DNA of 64,000 nt from Diadema setosum (GCF_964275005.1 NC_092700.1:20689050-20753049), one strand, 5' to 3'. Shown: positions 47,721-59,319, counted from the first letter of the stretch. Numbers and translations: made by a program. The notes: a model not told the origin generated them from the letters alone.

Positions 47721-49639
47721 AAATTCATTAATTGTCCAAAGCTAAAATTCCATAATTCAAAACAAAACGAAGCAAAAACAAACAAAGTCCACATCCGAGG
47801 AATTATTGAGGTGGGGGTCAACTACTCCTGCCACCACCCCACCCCTCCTCCAAATCGATGTCCCGGTATGTGCATGTGTTTTATTCCACTCGTTGAAATG
47901 AAGAGAGAATTTTAAGAAACAATAATGTTCAGTGCTCGCTATCCCAGTCAAGTAAATTGTTCATCAATAAGGTGATTTCCTTCACCTGTATACCTTAAGA
48001 TGATGATGTAGGCCTGATATTTGCTTTGCATGTTATTACATTTGTTTCTTTTATAGTATTCTTGTTTATATTTTGATGTGAAAATTGTTCACTTTGCCAT
48101 GATTTAATTTGTACGTGTAGAAAAAATAATCCAATACTGAAAATGAAATTGATACATCACTTAACTTGACAGGATGCACATATTGTGTATTTCTATAGCA
48201 TTAGCAATAAAAGCGAGCAACTCAAAAAGCATGTACTCATTTCACTTGAACATTAGTGATTTTCCTCTGACCTCTGGAGGATATTGAAAGATAAATGCCT
48301 CGAAATGTAAGAATATTGATGTATGATCTCATTGGTTGGTAGTGACCAGCTTTTTATTAAATAATATACAAAATACAAATGCATTTTGTGTATGTGTGCG
48401 TCCAAAAATGTATGTACAGTACTCCACACGCTATTTAATTTTGACTTCCATGTAGGACAATAAGAGATTATTTTTTCTCAACTACAATGCAATATCAAAA
48501 TCTATACATTGAAAACACACTTTGGTGGCTAGGTCTAACACATTATTACTCTGTTGTGTTGGAGATCCATGCCCGATGATCAAAACAAATATAACAAAAC
48601 AGATATCTCAGACCTAATTGTTATGACAAAGCATCATATCCTCATATAGACCCAACCCAACCCTCTACGCCCAGACAATGTACACCAGTCCAAGAACTTA
48701 CTTGGAGATTTAGAATATCCTTTGTCAACAGAGACACTCGAACCTTTGCAGTGCCGACTAAGATCTACCATGGAACTGATTTGTATTGGCAGATGTCTTT
48801 TCCTCTTTTCTTTCTTTCTTCTTCTTCTTCTTCTTCTTTTTCTTCTTCTTCACTATACTGTGTACTCTTGTAATACTTTGGTTAAGAAGGTCTCCAAAGA
48901 GCTATATGCAGCAAAAAACAACAACAAACAAACAAAAACAAAAAAGACAGATATCTGTATCTTTAATAGCAGAGCTAAATATTGAGTATCCCTCTCTTGA
49001 AGTGTTTCAAAGAGAAACAAGTGGCCTAGGGTACATGTCTCGTGGGCCTTGTTTTCCTCGAGTGTCGAGATAATGGCCATATTTGTCTATAGTGTCGAGC
49101 TGGGTGACCATACAGCTTGTGGCCTATTATATTTGCTGTTGAGCTCATTGAGCCTTGTTCACCTAGTGTTTAGCTCATGGGATGTATGACTCGTGGACTG
49201 TGTAACTCATGGGCTGTACGATTCGTGGGATGACCTGTTGTTTTCTAGTTTGCATTATTCACCCTTTCATCCAGTTCAAGGGATTTTACCATATGCCTGT
49301 TCACACACTATTCATAAGTATCAAACCAAAACATGGTAGGCCTACTCCTCTCTCCACCTTCCACATTTAAGCGTACAAACTTTGTCCAGTGCAAATTGGA
49401 CAATGTTGCATATAATTTCATGCAAGTTAGTCTGCATAACTAACCAAAACAAAATATTTCACATTTTTTGAGGTCACTGCCATCACTGAAGACACTAAAG
49501 CTCATTTTTTTGAAGTAATTGACCTCTCACATTCCAGAGACCTGTTACTATTAACCAATGCTCTGTGGAATATGTATACATACTTTGATGAAAACGTCAA
49601 GGTGTGATCTGTACATGATTAAGCATTTACGATTAAACC

Positions 49640-50600
49640 AATAAAGCCAAACATCAATACAGAAAAGCCTACACAAATTCTGATATTCTAAAAGGTCAGT
49701 GACCTCTCATTGTCCTGAAAGGTCGAAGTTGGCTATACACAGGGCAATGACCAATGTTCCATGGAATGTCAAGATACTTCTATTTTAGCATAAATGCTAA
49801 TAGCAAACTGCATTATTGTACATCGAGTATAAGTTGACCATTGACTATACATAAAATATCTTATATCTTGATGCCATTGACCTGTCACAGTTCTCAGAGG
49901 TCAAAGGTAGAGACATGTAATTTTTCTTGCTCTGTGGAATAGGAAATCAATTCATTTGTAATAGAAATGCATATTACACCTTTATCATGTTTATCATCAG
50001 CCAATTGCACCAAATATCAGTGTTCTGATATTTTTTGTCATTGACCTCATCATAGGTCATCAGAGGTCATTAGAGGTCAAAGATAGAAACCTGTCTTGAA
50101 AGGCTCTGTGGAACATTGAGGTAATTCCAGGAACAAAAATTAGTTTTTAGTGCATGATTACCGTGTTTAACAGCAACCACGAGTGATGCAAAATAATCAT
50201 CTTTCTGACATTTTGAGGCCATTGACCTCTGGAGGTCACCAGAAGTCAATGGTAGAAACCTTTCTAGGCTCTATGGAATATGAAGACAATTCCACTGTAA
50301 CAAAAAAAAAATCGTTTTAGTACACCATTACCGTGTTAATTGTTATCCAGTGGGGCAAAATATCAATTTCCTAACATTTTGAGGTCATTGACCTCTGGGG
50401 GTCATCAGAGGTCAAAGGTAAAAATTTGTCAAGGCTTTGTTGAACATGAAGACAATTTCACTGTGACAAAAATTAGTTTTTAGTACATCATTACTGTGTT
50501 TATCATTAACCAATGGCACAAAATATAAAATTTCTGACATTTTGAGGTCATTGACCTCTGGAGGTCATCAGAGGTCAATTCAGACTTACCTCCCGATCTT
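49640..50600. repeat. ~165-bp subterminal tandem units with nuclear-receptor-type half-sites
   Basis: At least four units contain TTGAGGTCATTGACCTC and GGAGGTCATCAGAGGTCA. The half-sites are arranged as AGGTCA-1-TGACCT, TGACCT-4-AGGTCA and AGGTCA-4-AGGTCA. Mirrored in part by the left arm at 44540-44920. Confidence 0.7.
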
Positions 50601-50686
50601 AAAATTAATCTTATAGCATGTACTAACAATGGTGAAAGTTTCCTGCTTTAGTCAATTTTCGCACAATTTTCGGCTTATCTGCTCTA

Positions 50687-51998
50687 CTATTGTGGGTTAT
50701 GGGAAACTTACATTTTGGTGAACCGATGCAGTACCGCCTAAGATTCTTTCCATTATTATTCATCAAATGAGCGAACGATGTAAAAGTTTGCTTTTTTTTT
50801 TTCAAATTTCAACAGTATTACGAGGGCCAAGGAAAAAAACAAACAAACACTAACTTCCTTGAGATGTGGCTATTGGTGACAGAAAATAGATCTGTTTATC
50901 TTATCGAAATTGATTTCTTTCAAAATGATTTAAGCAACAAATCGCAACAAACTAATAAGTGGAGCTTTAGCAACCCTTTTCCATATGTAATGTTATCATA
51001 GCAACATGGTGTTCTTGGAAACGAGTCAGAGTGTAGCAGCGTGCTACTCTATAGCCAGATAGCAGACTGCCTATTTATCGTAGAATCTCATCTGACAAGA
51101 ACAGACTAGTATTTTGACGTCGTCATTAATTAGCAGAAGAACTCCAAGCCAAGTTCAACAGGGAACATTCAATGCAATGGACTCACAGATGACAGCTAGT
51201 TTATAAACAGGACAACGAGCTTCTGGAGGAATATCAAGGCACAAGAGAGTACGAACATAATCTCCTCTCCTCCGTTGGAAAGGAAACCGTCCTCGAAGTC
51301 CATTGACTTCTTTGCATTGGGAATACAAGCCAGTTTAGCGTTAGCTCATGTGCACGTGGGTGCAAATTATCTGTCTTTTTCCATCATTTGGTTAGGCACT
51401 TCATTTGTTTTAAAGACGACATAATAAACCTTCCCGACGTAACAATTTATGAAATTCACCAATCATATTGTAAAAAAAAGGGGGGGGGGATGTACGCGCG
51501 TAGCCTAAGTGACAAGAATGTTCAGCAAGTGATCCCTGGGAAAACACTTATTCCATTATTATGCATTAATGTCTTACAGTAATAGTGTCCTTCTATCGAC
51601 ATCGCCAAATAATACTTTTGCTGTCGGGTGGTTGTGCTGACAAGCAGCATTTATATGGATTACATTCCAGACGCTTTTCTCAGTGAATTTAAAAAAACAA
51701 CATGCTCTGTTGGTACAAATGACCTTTTTTTCTGTTCATGCGCAAAGACTTATTGTTGATGATCTTTGGGAAAGAAAGCGCGCATATTTAATTTAATCTG
51801 CTGATGAGACAGAGATCTGTGCCATTGATTGGAACCAAAGACGTAGACTTCTACTCTGGAAGCTGTCATCACAAAGCCTAAAGGAGGCCTCCGAATGATT
51901 TTCAGTCATTTGCATTTGATTTGATTTTATTGGTTCCTGCATTATATCATTGCTCATGCAGATACATACACATAATATTATTTTATATAGATTGATAG

Positions 51999-52044
<46 letters not shown>
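50687..52044. other. Continuation of gene 2 distal flank
   Basis: The block 51010-51190 matches 21420-21580 of the gene 1 flank (shared ACGAGTCAGAGT and ATTGAATGCAATG stretches), so the duplicated flank resumes after the foldback element. A (TA)n run lies at 52004-52040. No gene seen. Confidence 0.5.
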
Positions 52045-52045
<1 letters not shown>

Positions 52046-52138
52046 TAAGAAAGGAAGGAGAAATCGGTGCGTGGCTTTGACATCATGATTCCTCTTACTG
52101 TTCCTCCTTTTCGGAAAAGCGCAAGAGTTGAAAAATTG

Positions 52139-52209
52139 GTCTCCGCCGGGACTCGAACCCGGGCCTTTGGCATGGAACGCCAACGCCTTAACCGCTCGGC
52201 CACGGAGAC
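52139..52209 (-). tRNA. tRNA-like gene, anticodon UCC (Gly), copy 1
   Basis: The 71-nt minus-strand sequence folds into a full cloverleaf: 7-bp acceptor GTCTCCG/CGGAGAC, 3-bp D stem GCC/GGC, 5-bp anticodon stem TTGGC/GCCAA with loop GTTCCAT (anticodon TCC), short variable loop, T arm CCGGG/CCCGG with loop TTCGAGT. A and B boxes are intact, and a T5 Pol III terminator follows within five bases. The D arm (GCCGAGCGGTTAAGGC) resembles Ser/Leu tRNAs rather than metazoan tRNA-Gly. It may be a recruited or SINE-related tRNA. Confidence 0.75.
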
Positions 52210-52543
52210 GTCATAGCGGCTCAGGCAGACCCAAGCTCGAATACCTGATGGACCAACCTTTCAACTCTTTGACTTTATGCACACGTTCCTTCTTGGGGCA
52301 GAGAGTTATGAATAACAACCAGCCGCGTGCTTCAGCTGGATCTTCTAATGAGATTCACGTAGCGGTGAATTGGGATAATGTTTTTGTGAAAGAAGTCACC
52401 ACTACAACATCTTTTTGGCTTCTCCTGGATAATTTTGCATATGTGAAAAATAAGAAAGGAAGGAGAAATCGGTGCGTAGCTTTGACATCATTATTCCTCT
52501 TACTGTTCCTCCTTTTCGGAAAAGCGCAAGAGTTGAAAAATTG

Positions 52544-52614
52544 GTCTCCGCCGGGACTCGAACCCGGGCCTTTGGCATGGAACGCCAACGCCTTAACCGC
52601 TCGGCCACGGAGAC
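52544..52614 (-). tRNA. tRNA-like gene, anticodon UCC (Gly), copy 2
   Basis: Identical in the 71-nt body to copy 1, 405 bp away, in the second tandem unit, also followed by a T run. On the plus strand it gives rise to an artificial PPGLEPGPLAWNAN frame. Confidence 0.75.
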
Positions 52615-52880
52615 GTCATAGCTGCTCAGGCAGACCCAAGCTCGAATACCCGACGGACCAACCTTTCAACTTTTTGACTTTATGCACACGTTCCTTCAAT
52701 CTTGGGGCAGAGAGTTATGAAAAACAACCAGCCGCGTGCCTCAGCTGGATCTTCTAAAGAGATTCACGTAGCGGTGAATTGGATAATGTTTTTGTGAAAG
52801 AAGTCACCACTACAACAGCTTTTTGGCTTCTCCTGGATAATTTTGCATATGTGAAATATAAGAAAGGAAGGCGAAATCGG

Positions 52881-52914
52881 TGGTGACTTCTTTCACACAC
52901 ACACACACAAAAAA

Positions 52915-52967
<53 letters not shown>

Positions 52968-53446
52968 TATTTACATAACCATTGATTAATTATAACTAAG
53001 ATTTTGATTACAATCAGAACATACAGCAATACAGTTTCTTCGTTGCCCTTAAAATGTACAACAAAACATATCAGCAATGCAGTGAATGACGCAGAAGGGC
53101 CTTGCTAGATTTGCATGCAGCCCTCGTACATAATACATAATTTAGACCTAAACATCTATGATTTGGTATTCTGGCTACAGAGTTAATACAGAGTGAAGAA
53201 TGATTGGGACAAGCAATAAGAATTTTTTTACATTCATAGCAAGGATGATGGCATAGCTACTTCACATAGGAATACACGATTGAGTTTTTATGGAAGGAGA
53301 ACAAAAGAAGAAAGAGTTCTAAAATTCAACAGAGATGACCTTGTTAAGAAGGCCTTTAAATAGTGGTGATGAAATGGAATTACGGTGCGACATTACCGGG
53401 ATATGTGAGCCTCCCATGTCATCATCCTTGTTTGGTATAATATAAT
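52881..53446. other. Between tRNA repeat and gene 3 tail
   Basis: (TA)n at about 52915-52962. No gene seen. This would be the 3' flank of gene 3. Confidence 0.5.
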
Positions 53447-54988
53447 TTACATGTTTGTGATATTCATGTACATTCCCTTATTGAACACTGGTTTTGTGTC
53501 AGCAGTGCAATTAAGAGTCACTGGTTTTGTCCACTTTTGTACAAAGCTTTTCACACATCAATCGGTCGGCTGACAAAGATGGTCCTTTCGTTTCATACAC
53601 CCGTGCGCACAATCCCTGGTCGGTGCTTTCATTGCTTCAATATTGCATGCTTTTCGGGTTTTATCCACCTTAACATACAACCCTTCGCACTTTTTTGGTT
53701 TCACTGGCAAAGTTTCTCCCCTTGTTTTATCAAGGAGGTTTTATAAATGGAGTTCCAACTGGCTGTAATTATTCAAACAGTTGTCAGATTTCTATTGATG
53801 TACGAAAGAATTCCACAGGTGCACTTGTGCCTTTGATGATCGATGTTCGACGCCGCCGTCTTGCTGAGCAATTTGATTCATTTTGAACATTATCATAATA
53901 TTGGCCATATTTTGCTCATTTATTTATTAAATGAAATGAAATTTCAATAAATGGAAAAAGCATATAAAACAAAAGTCAATTCCGTCCAGAAATTTGCGCA
54001 AAAGTGTAAATCAGAGCTGTATCATGTGAAAATGTTTAAAACTGCACCATCCTGGAAAGCTGGTTTTATCACTTTTCAGCTTAATTTCCACAAATGAGTT
54101 AATATGGAATCATCTTGAAGTATAATTCTTTATCAATAGATATATCAGATTAGTGCCCGGGTATGCCCAGTCGAGTGATTTTCATCTTCATTTCAGCATT
54201 TTTTGCTCTATTTTTATTCGCGCATCCTCGTGTCTGTACCACCTACCTTTTATAAGAAGGGATAGCGAAAAGTGTACCATCACAAAGACATTTCTTCCTT
54301 TCAAGGTGGCTGGTAATTATGCAGTGAGACACAAGCCAATTGTCTTCGTATCTGCGCGGCAGATCCTGTTTGGCACATGCTTCAAATATTTATGAGCGGC
54401 GGCTTCGAACATCTAGCAAAGGAAATAAGACGGTTGTGACTCTATGATTTTATTCACATGTGCGTACAGTTCTTCGCTCACTGACGTCTTCAAATTCTGT
54501 CACACCAGGGAGAAGGCTATCGATTCAATCTCTTTCAGTATTAACTTAGTAAACTATATTCACTCTAGTCGAAAAACGTCAGGGCAATTTAGCCTGTTCA
54601 GGTCTATTAAGCCGTGAGGTACCCCCGGATCTAGCTGATGGTAAAAACGATTTAAAAGGGGCATCTGTAGAGAAATCGAGGACTGAGATGGATGAGATGG
54701 CTTGTGAACGTGTGCTCTGCTGTCATGGAAGGCATGATTGATGTGATCGTGGTCATCGTCCCTTATGATATTTCTACACTTGAAAAAATCGCAAAACTGG
54801 CATGATTTTGTGAATTCCTTTTCCAGCTCCCCTTCCGCATAGACACAGAGACGATTCTGGCTTCCTGCCTTTAACTACAAACACCGTCAGATTCACCGGC
54901 CGATCTCGGATTTCGGTTGTAAGTGTCTACAGAATACATATCATGTTGGCTGTCGTTTGGCTGGTTTGAAGCGTGTGAAGGACTTCGT
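53447..54988 (-). pseudogene. Gene 3 tail exon, decayed and interrupted
   Basis: It starts after GTAACAG with RRSPSHASNQ and resembles the gene 2 tail, but meets a TAA about 50 codons in. Further motifs survive as fossils: EELYAHVNK before the insertion, EGLYVKVDKTRK after it, and a final MYMNIT with stop TAA at 53447-53449. Confidence 0.75.
53731..54453. mobile_element. 723-bp insertion in gene 3 tail
   Basis: It is defined by comparison with gene 2: the tail reading breaks inside VNKT and resumes intact on the other side, with TTTTAT duplicated at the borders (53725-53730 and 54448-54453). The inserted sequence has no recognised domain or TIRs. Confidence 0.6.
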
Positions 54989-55291
54989 CTGTTACCCGAA
55001 GAAAACAATTGAGATTAAAACAACTGTAATTTAGTAATTGTGGCTAAAATTCTCATGAACTGTAAGAGTCGATTTTCGTAAACAAGTTCATTAGATCCAA
55101 CATATACGTACACCGTACACCGTAGCGGTCTAATGGTTAAAAAAAAAAATACCACTCAAAAGCATTTACGTTTTCATGCATTGCAACACAAGAAATCATA
55201 TTAAGTTAACATAGTAGATACATTTTATGATTGGAAGTATGGCAACGTCACAAAAATTGCGGATGCCTGCAAGAACTTATGGATGCGCAGC

Positions 55292-55334
55292 AACTACACA
55301 CACGCAAACACACACACACACACACACACACACC
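55292..55334. repeat. (CA)n microsatellite
   Basis: CA dinucleotides just downstream of the gene 3 TM exon donor. Confidence 0.9.
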
Positions 55335-55362
55335 CAAGATAATTGATTGTGCAAAATCGCAC

Positions 55363-55477
55363 CTTTTCTTGTGATGCCTGTACCAAGCCACAGAAAGGAC
55401 GACAAGTGATATGACATACAGAAAGGTTCCCAGGGTGTAAAGGCCTACAGTCATATCTATTTCAACATGATCAGACC
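55363..55477 (-). CDS. Gene 3 transmembrane exon
   Basis: A 115-nt exon (acceptor TTTCAG, donor GTGCGA), phase 1 in, phase 2 out. It encodes a helix GLYTLGTFLYVISLVVLSVA and WYRHHKKR. Same architecture as in genes 1 and 2. Confidence 0.85.
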
Positions 55478-55725
55478 CTGAAATAAAGCAAGCAATCAAA
55501 TTTCATCACATCGAGAGAGAATAAAACTTTTTTTTGCTTGTTTTTTAAAAGCAGGGATCAAAAAGCAAATTTTAATCTACCCTCTGATTTTGCATTGAAT
55601 GATGATGATATATACAAAGTATGATGAGGCAGAATGTCATTGAAGTCAATACCAGGACAAACATTCTTTCTTTATCGCGGCATACTAAAATAAAACAAAA
55701 TATAAGAGTATTAAACAAATCGAAG

Positions 55726-55733
<8 letters not shown>

Positions 55734-55787
<54 letters not shown>

Positions 55788-55790
55788 AAT
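55734..55790. repeat. (TA)n microsatellite
   Basis: Dinucleotide run in the gene 3 stalk-TM intron. Confidence 0.9.
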
Positions 55791-56211
55791 GTATACATAT
55801 TTATATATAACCCGCAGCATTGAAATGCAAAAAAAAAAAAAAAAAGAAGAAGAAGAAGAAGAGGAAGTGGTAGAGGGAAGTACGCTAGACTTATACTGCA
55901 CTTACTTATATATTCAACAGAAAATCCTATACTAATTGATTCACAGAAAAAAAAAATGGATACTTTACTTAATTTATAGGTGTTATGTTGTACGAATATG
56001 CACCTTTAAATAGCCAGATGAATTATTTCGTGTTTCAGGTTTAGTAACAAAAGACTTATACGGTTTTTTTTTTTTTTTTTTCAATCATCTATAGAGGCAA
56101 CGATTTCGCACGGATCTACTTTTCCCGAAATAACATACACATACACACATAAAATATAAAGACTTTACTACGTAATGCATACTATTAAAATGTGCACCTT
56201 GTTCTACTCAC

Positions 56212-56280
56212 TTGATATTCTTGAAGTGCTGTCTCTTTGTGATGGTGTCGTGCTGATTTCTGCATTGTGCTTCTCCTTAC
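56212..56280 (-). CDS. Gene 3 stalk mini-exon
   Basis: A 69-nt exon (acceptor CTAAAAG, donor GTGAGT), phase 1-1. It encodes a Ser/Thr-rich segment with EISTTPSQRDSTSRIS, homologous to the 63-bp exons of gene 2. Only one copy was found. Confidence 0.7.
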
Positions 56281-56511
56281 CTTTTAGCAAACGCACACAA
56301 AATGAATACATAAACGAGATTCAATGGAATAAGAAGCAAACAGACGGCTCTGGTGTTGCAAACTGTAATATACCTTCTTTTTTTGCTTCTAAAAAAATAG
56401 AAAGCGTCCCGGAGAGAGGGATTTTCTCAGGTACATTATCAAAGCAACATATTGTATCTTCAATAGTTTTTGCACTTCATAGCCAAAGGTCGTATATCCT
56501 TATGGTAGGCG

Positions 56512-56697
56512 TAGGTCTAGGACCCTTCCCCTTCCCCGGCTGACCCTGACCCCTGATATGATCCCGAACCTAATCTTAACCGTAACCTAAACTCTATAAA
56601 CCTAAACCTAACACTAACCCAAATATTTACTCTAACCGCTAACCAGTGTTTAGCCGGAGGATAATGGGGCGGGGTGGGGGGTAATTGGCCTGATACG
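56512..56697 (+). mobile_element. MITE family B copy 4 (diverged)
   Basis: CCTAACC-rich core and a GGGGGGTAATTGGCCTGATACG right end. The left inverted end is poorly preserved. Confidence 0.55.
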
Positions 56698-57553
56698 GGT
56701 AAACGTCACGAAAGTTTACATGGTCTAAGAAAAATGTATCTTAGCATCGTGTATAAAATATTCCGGTAAGACACCTCAGAATTAAAAACAAACAAACAAA
56801 CAAACAAACTAACAAAAAAATAAGAGACACTGATCCCACTTTATAGTTTAATAACATGATGCTATTTTGTACCGAGAAGAACATCCGGAATTTCTTCGGA
56901 GTCTAAAATCAATTCGACGGATATTTCTAATAATTGGTCCCCACTTCATCATATAATAGGTGTTCAGTCATATCATTCTGAGGAGAAGTCTGAAAAGCCT
57001 ATACCTCACATTATTATGCCAGGTTATGGGAGGATTGAGATTTTCAGGGTAACAAAAGGGACATATGAACTATAAGGGAAATGTTACAGAGAAGACGTCA
57101 CTTAGATGGACAGCAAAATGCAGTTCTTCTCACGGAATCACCGCGTTATAAAAGAATCACCACTTGCCACATGTACTTTGCAAAATGATACCGGCTCTTT
57201 TAAGGAGCACATTTCACATGAGATAGTGAAACCTTAGCCATGATTCACAAGCCCATTTGGCCATCCCATTGAAAATTTTTCAGCTTCTAAATATGCCACA
57301 CAATATATTCATCAAAAACAATTTAATCAGATAGCAATGAAGTACTTAATTAAGCAAGGAATTCGTCAGTCAGTCGCCAAATTGTTAAGTGACACAATGT
57401 CATAAAACAGGCGAAAGTCCTAATATATATTTTTTTGTGTGGATCTGTTGTCAGATATCATAGTCGAGTCACAAGCTCACTCATATAAGCTTATTAATTG
57501 TTTGCTTGGGGTTACATTAATGGCATATTGTAATATGGATTTGTACTACAAAC

Positions 57554-57772
57554 CGTTTGTTACATTTCCGGCTGCCAAGCAAGACGGGACTGACGCGTTC
57601 CAAACCGGGAAGTATGTCGACCATCCAGGTCGTCCACACTGCAGTGTCGCTCTGTCATTTAGCGTGAAACCTTCGTCACAAGTAAGAGTCACCTTGGATC
57701 CAAAGCTCGTGTTATTAGAATCCCAATAACCATCAGACACAGGGCAAGGATGCTTACAAAATCCGACAGAAA
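57554..57772 (-). CDS. Gene 3 Sushi/CCP exon
   Basis: A 73-codon exon, phase 1-1, donor GTTTGT. It has four Sushi cysteines plus the extra pair in FCKHPCP, the GSKVTLTC and DEGFTL blocks, LQCGRPGW and the closing PSC. CCP modules mediate protein binding in complement and lectin receptors. Confidence 0.8.
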
Positions 57773-58154
57773 CTTTAGATAGAACAGAAAAGTTGCGATT
57801 TCGAATGACTATAAATCTCAAATAACGAAAGAATGCAAAAAAAAAAAAAGAATAAAGGAGCAAACGAAATTCCAAAGTCGTAGATATATATAACGGCAGT
57901 TGAAATTAACTTTTTCGCCCAAATCATTTGATGATATCGCTCCTGTGAACATTTTGCCCCATGACCTATGTGATCACCAAAAAAAAAAAAAAAAAAACGA
58001 CCTACATTATTAATGAAGAAAGAAAGAAAGGAGATGGTGTGAACTATATTAAAAATAGTTCCGTGACTATTGTTCCTCAAACTATTGCAGTAAATGAAAA
58101 CCACATCTATTTCCCCCGTCTCTGAGTACGGGAAGAAAGTGTAAGGATTCGGGG

Positions 58155-58494
58155 TTAAAAGACAAGTTCACCTTCATTATACTCTTATTATGCATTGAGA
58201 GAAAACAGCAATATTGACAGAAAACATCAGTAAAAATTTTTAAGAAAATTGGACAATCAGTTCAAAAGTTATGAATGGATAAGAAGACTACTACAGCCTG
58301 TGATGTCACATGCGTAGAACAGTAGGACTTATATAGAGAAAATGTAAAGAAAAAATAAAATATTTTAACTTTTCTAGCATAGTTAAAGAGCACTTGACTT
58401 GCTTCTTTCAGAAGGCAGGGGGATAATGTTATCCTTAATAAACGTCATTAACAAATCGAGGGAATGCGTACATTTCTTTAAAAAAAAAAATGTG

Positions 58495-58539
<45 letters not shown>

Positions 58540-58764
58540 TGTAAGTGTACATTGTGACATTCTCTTTATAATTTCCTTATATCGTTCTACGCGTCATCAT
58601 AAATGATAATCTGTAGTAGTTTTATCATGCAGTAGAGACTGCGCAGAAACTTCAAACCTTTTGATCGGATTGTCTGTTTTTCCTCAAACATTCAGTGATG
58701 CATCCCGCTAATATTGCTGCACTCACTCAATCCCCATGTATATGAAGGTGAGCTTGCCCTTTAA
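58155..58764. mobile_element. MITE with TTAAAGGGCAAG ends
   Basis: The left end TTAAAAGACAAGTTCACCTT and the complement of the right end TTAAAGGGCAAGCTCACCTT are TIRs about 610 bp apart, with terminal TTAA. It contains (TA)n at 58498-58538. Confidence 0.8.
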
Positions 58765-59049
58765 GCAATATTGTAATTTGTCGTTTACTTCCATACTCAA
58801 TTTTTGTTTCAGTGTTTAAGCAATAGCAGTATCAAAACTTATATAACAGTGATGATAATGCCTGTCGAGGTACTTTATCCTATAAGCAGTAAAAGTACTA
58901 GGTGTTGTCCAAAGACGAAAGATCAGTTTCAATACTGCTGACATGTTTTCAACACAATCGAACATAAAGCTATTTGCAACGATTATGAGAGAATAATGAG
59001 AACAGAAGCAGAGTCTTCCCGTCATACGTCAAATGCTCTTGATACTCAC

Positions 59050-59319
59050 GGTTAAACAAACAGTGGGCCTTGCTGCCGGATTCTAGGCTGGTTTGAGGTA
59101 TCCAAGAGTGAGCACAAGTCACGCCAGAAATGAAGTTGGTATATTCTTCTGATCGAAAACATCTGCACCTCATTTCATCAGTCATAACAATATCAGGATT
59201 TTCGGGTTTCCCTCTACACGTCGACACACACTCTTCGTCAGAATAAACGTTAAAGCCAAGGACACTTGAAGCCAGAGAGATGTAACGATGGTCCGGGTAG
59301 CACCCACGGAATCCAGGTT
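59050..59319 (-). CDS. Gene 3 WSC-domain exon
   Basis: A 90-codon exon (acceptor ACGCAG, donor GTGAGT), phase 1-1. FRGCY, EECVSTC, RCRCF, VTC and AHCLF mark the WSC cysteines. Closely similar to the gene 2 exon, with one more cysteine (VTC), closer to the canonical eight. Confidence 0.85.

Larger units (their letters stand above)
44428..50686. mobile_element. 6.26-kb foldback element with AGGTCA-rich long TIRs
   Basis: The outermost ~200 bp at each end are inverted copies: TAGAGCGG near 44428 pairs with the complement near 50686, then shared ACTTTCACC, GTTAGTACAT and GGGAGGTAAGTCTGA blocks. Toward the interior both arms carry repeated TGACCTCTGATGACCT / AGGTCA units. The interior holds GA-rich tandem repeats and a LINE remnant, with no transposase recognised. 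A target duplication could not be defined. Confidence 0.65.
52045..52880. repeat. 405-bp tandem repeat containing tRNA genes
   Basis: Two full units (52045, 52450) and the start of a third (52858) share nearly identical sequence. Each full unit carries one tRNA-like gene on the minus strand. Confidence 0.9.
53447..59319 (-). pseudogene. Gene 3: receptor paralogue (WSC, Sushi, stalk, TM) with broken tail
   Basis: Exons 59050-59319 (WSC), 57554-57772 (Sushi), 56212-56280 (stalk), 55363-55477 (TM) and 53447-54988 (tail). The four extracellular and membrane exons are intact and in phase. The tail has an early in-frame stop, further frame changes and a 723-bp insertion. Exons equivalent to the leader, CUB-like and SRCR of gene 2 are not found up to the end of the window; they may lie beyond it or be lost. 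If transcribed, it would give a receptor with almost no signalling tail. Confidence 0.65.

Noticed and set aside
52128-52757. 209-codon plus-strand frame with repeated PPGLEPGPLAWNAN segments
   Set aside because: It is the antisense of the two tRNA-like genes and their tandem flanks. Identical frames of this kind are a common annotation artefact.
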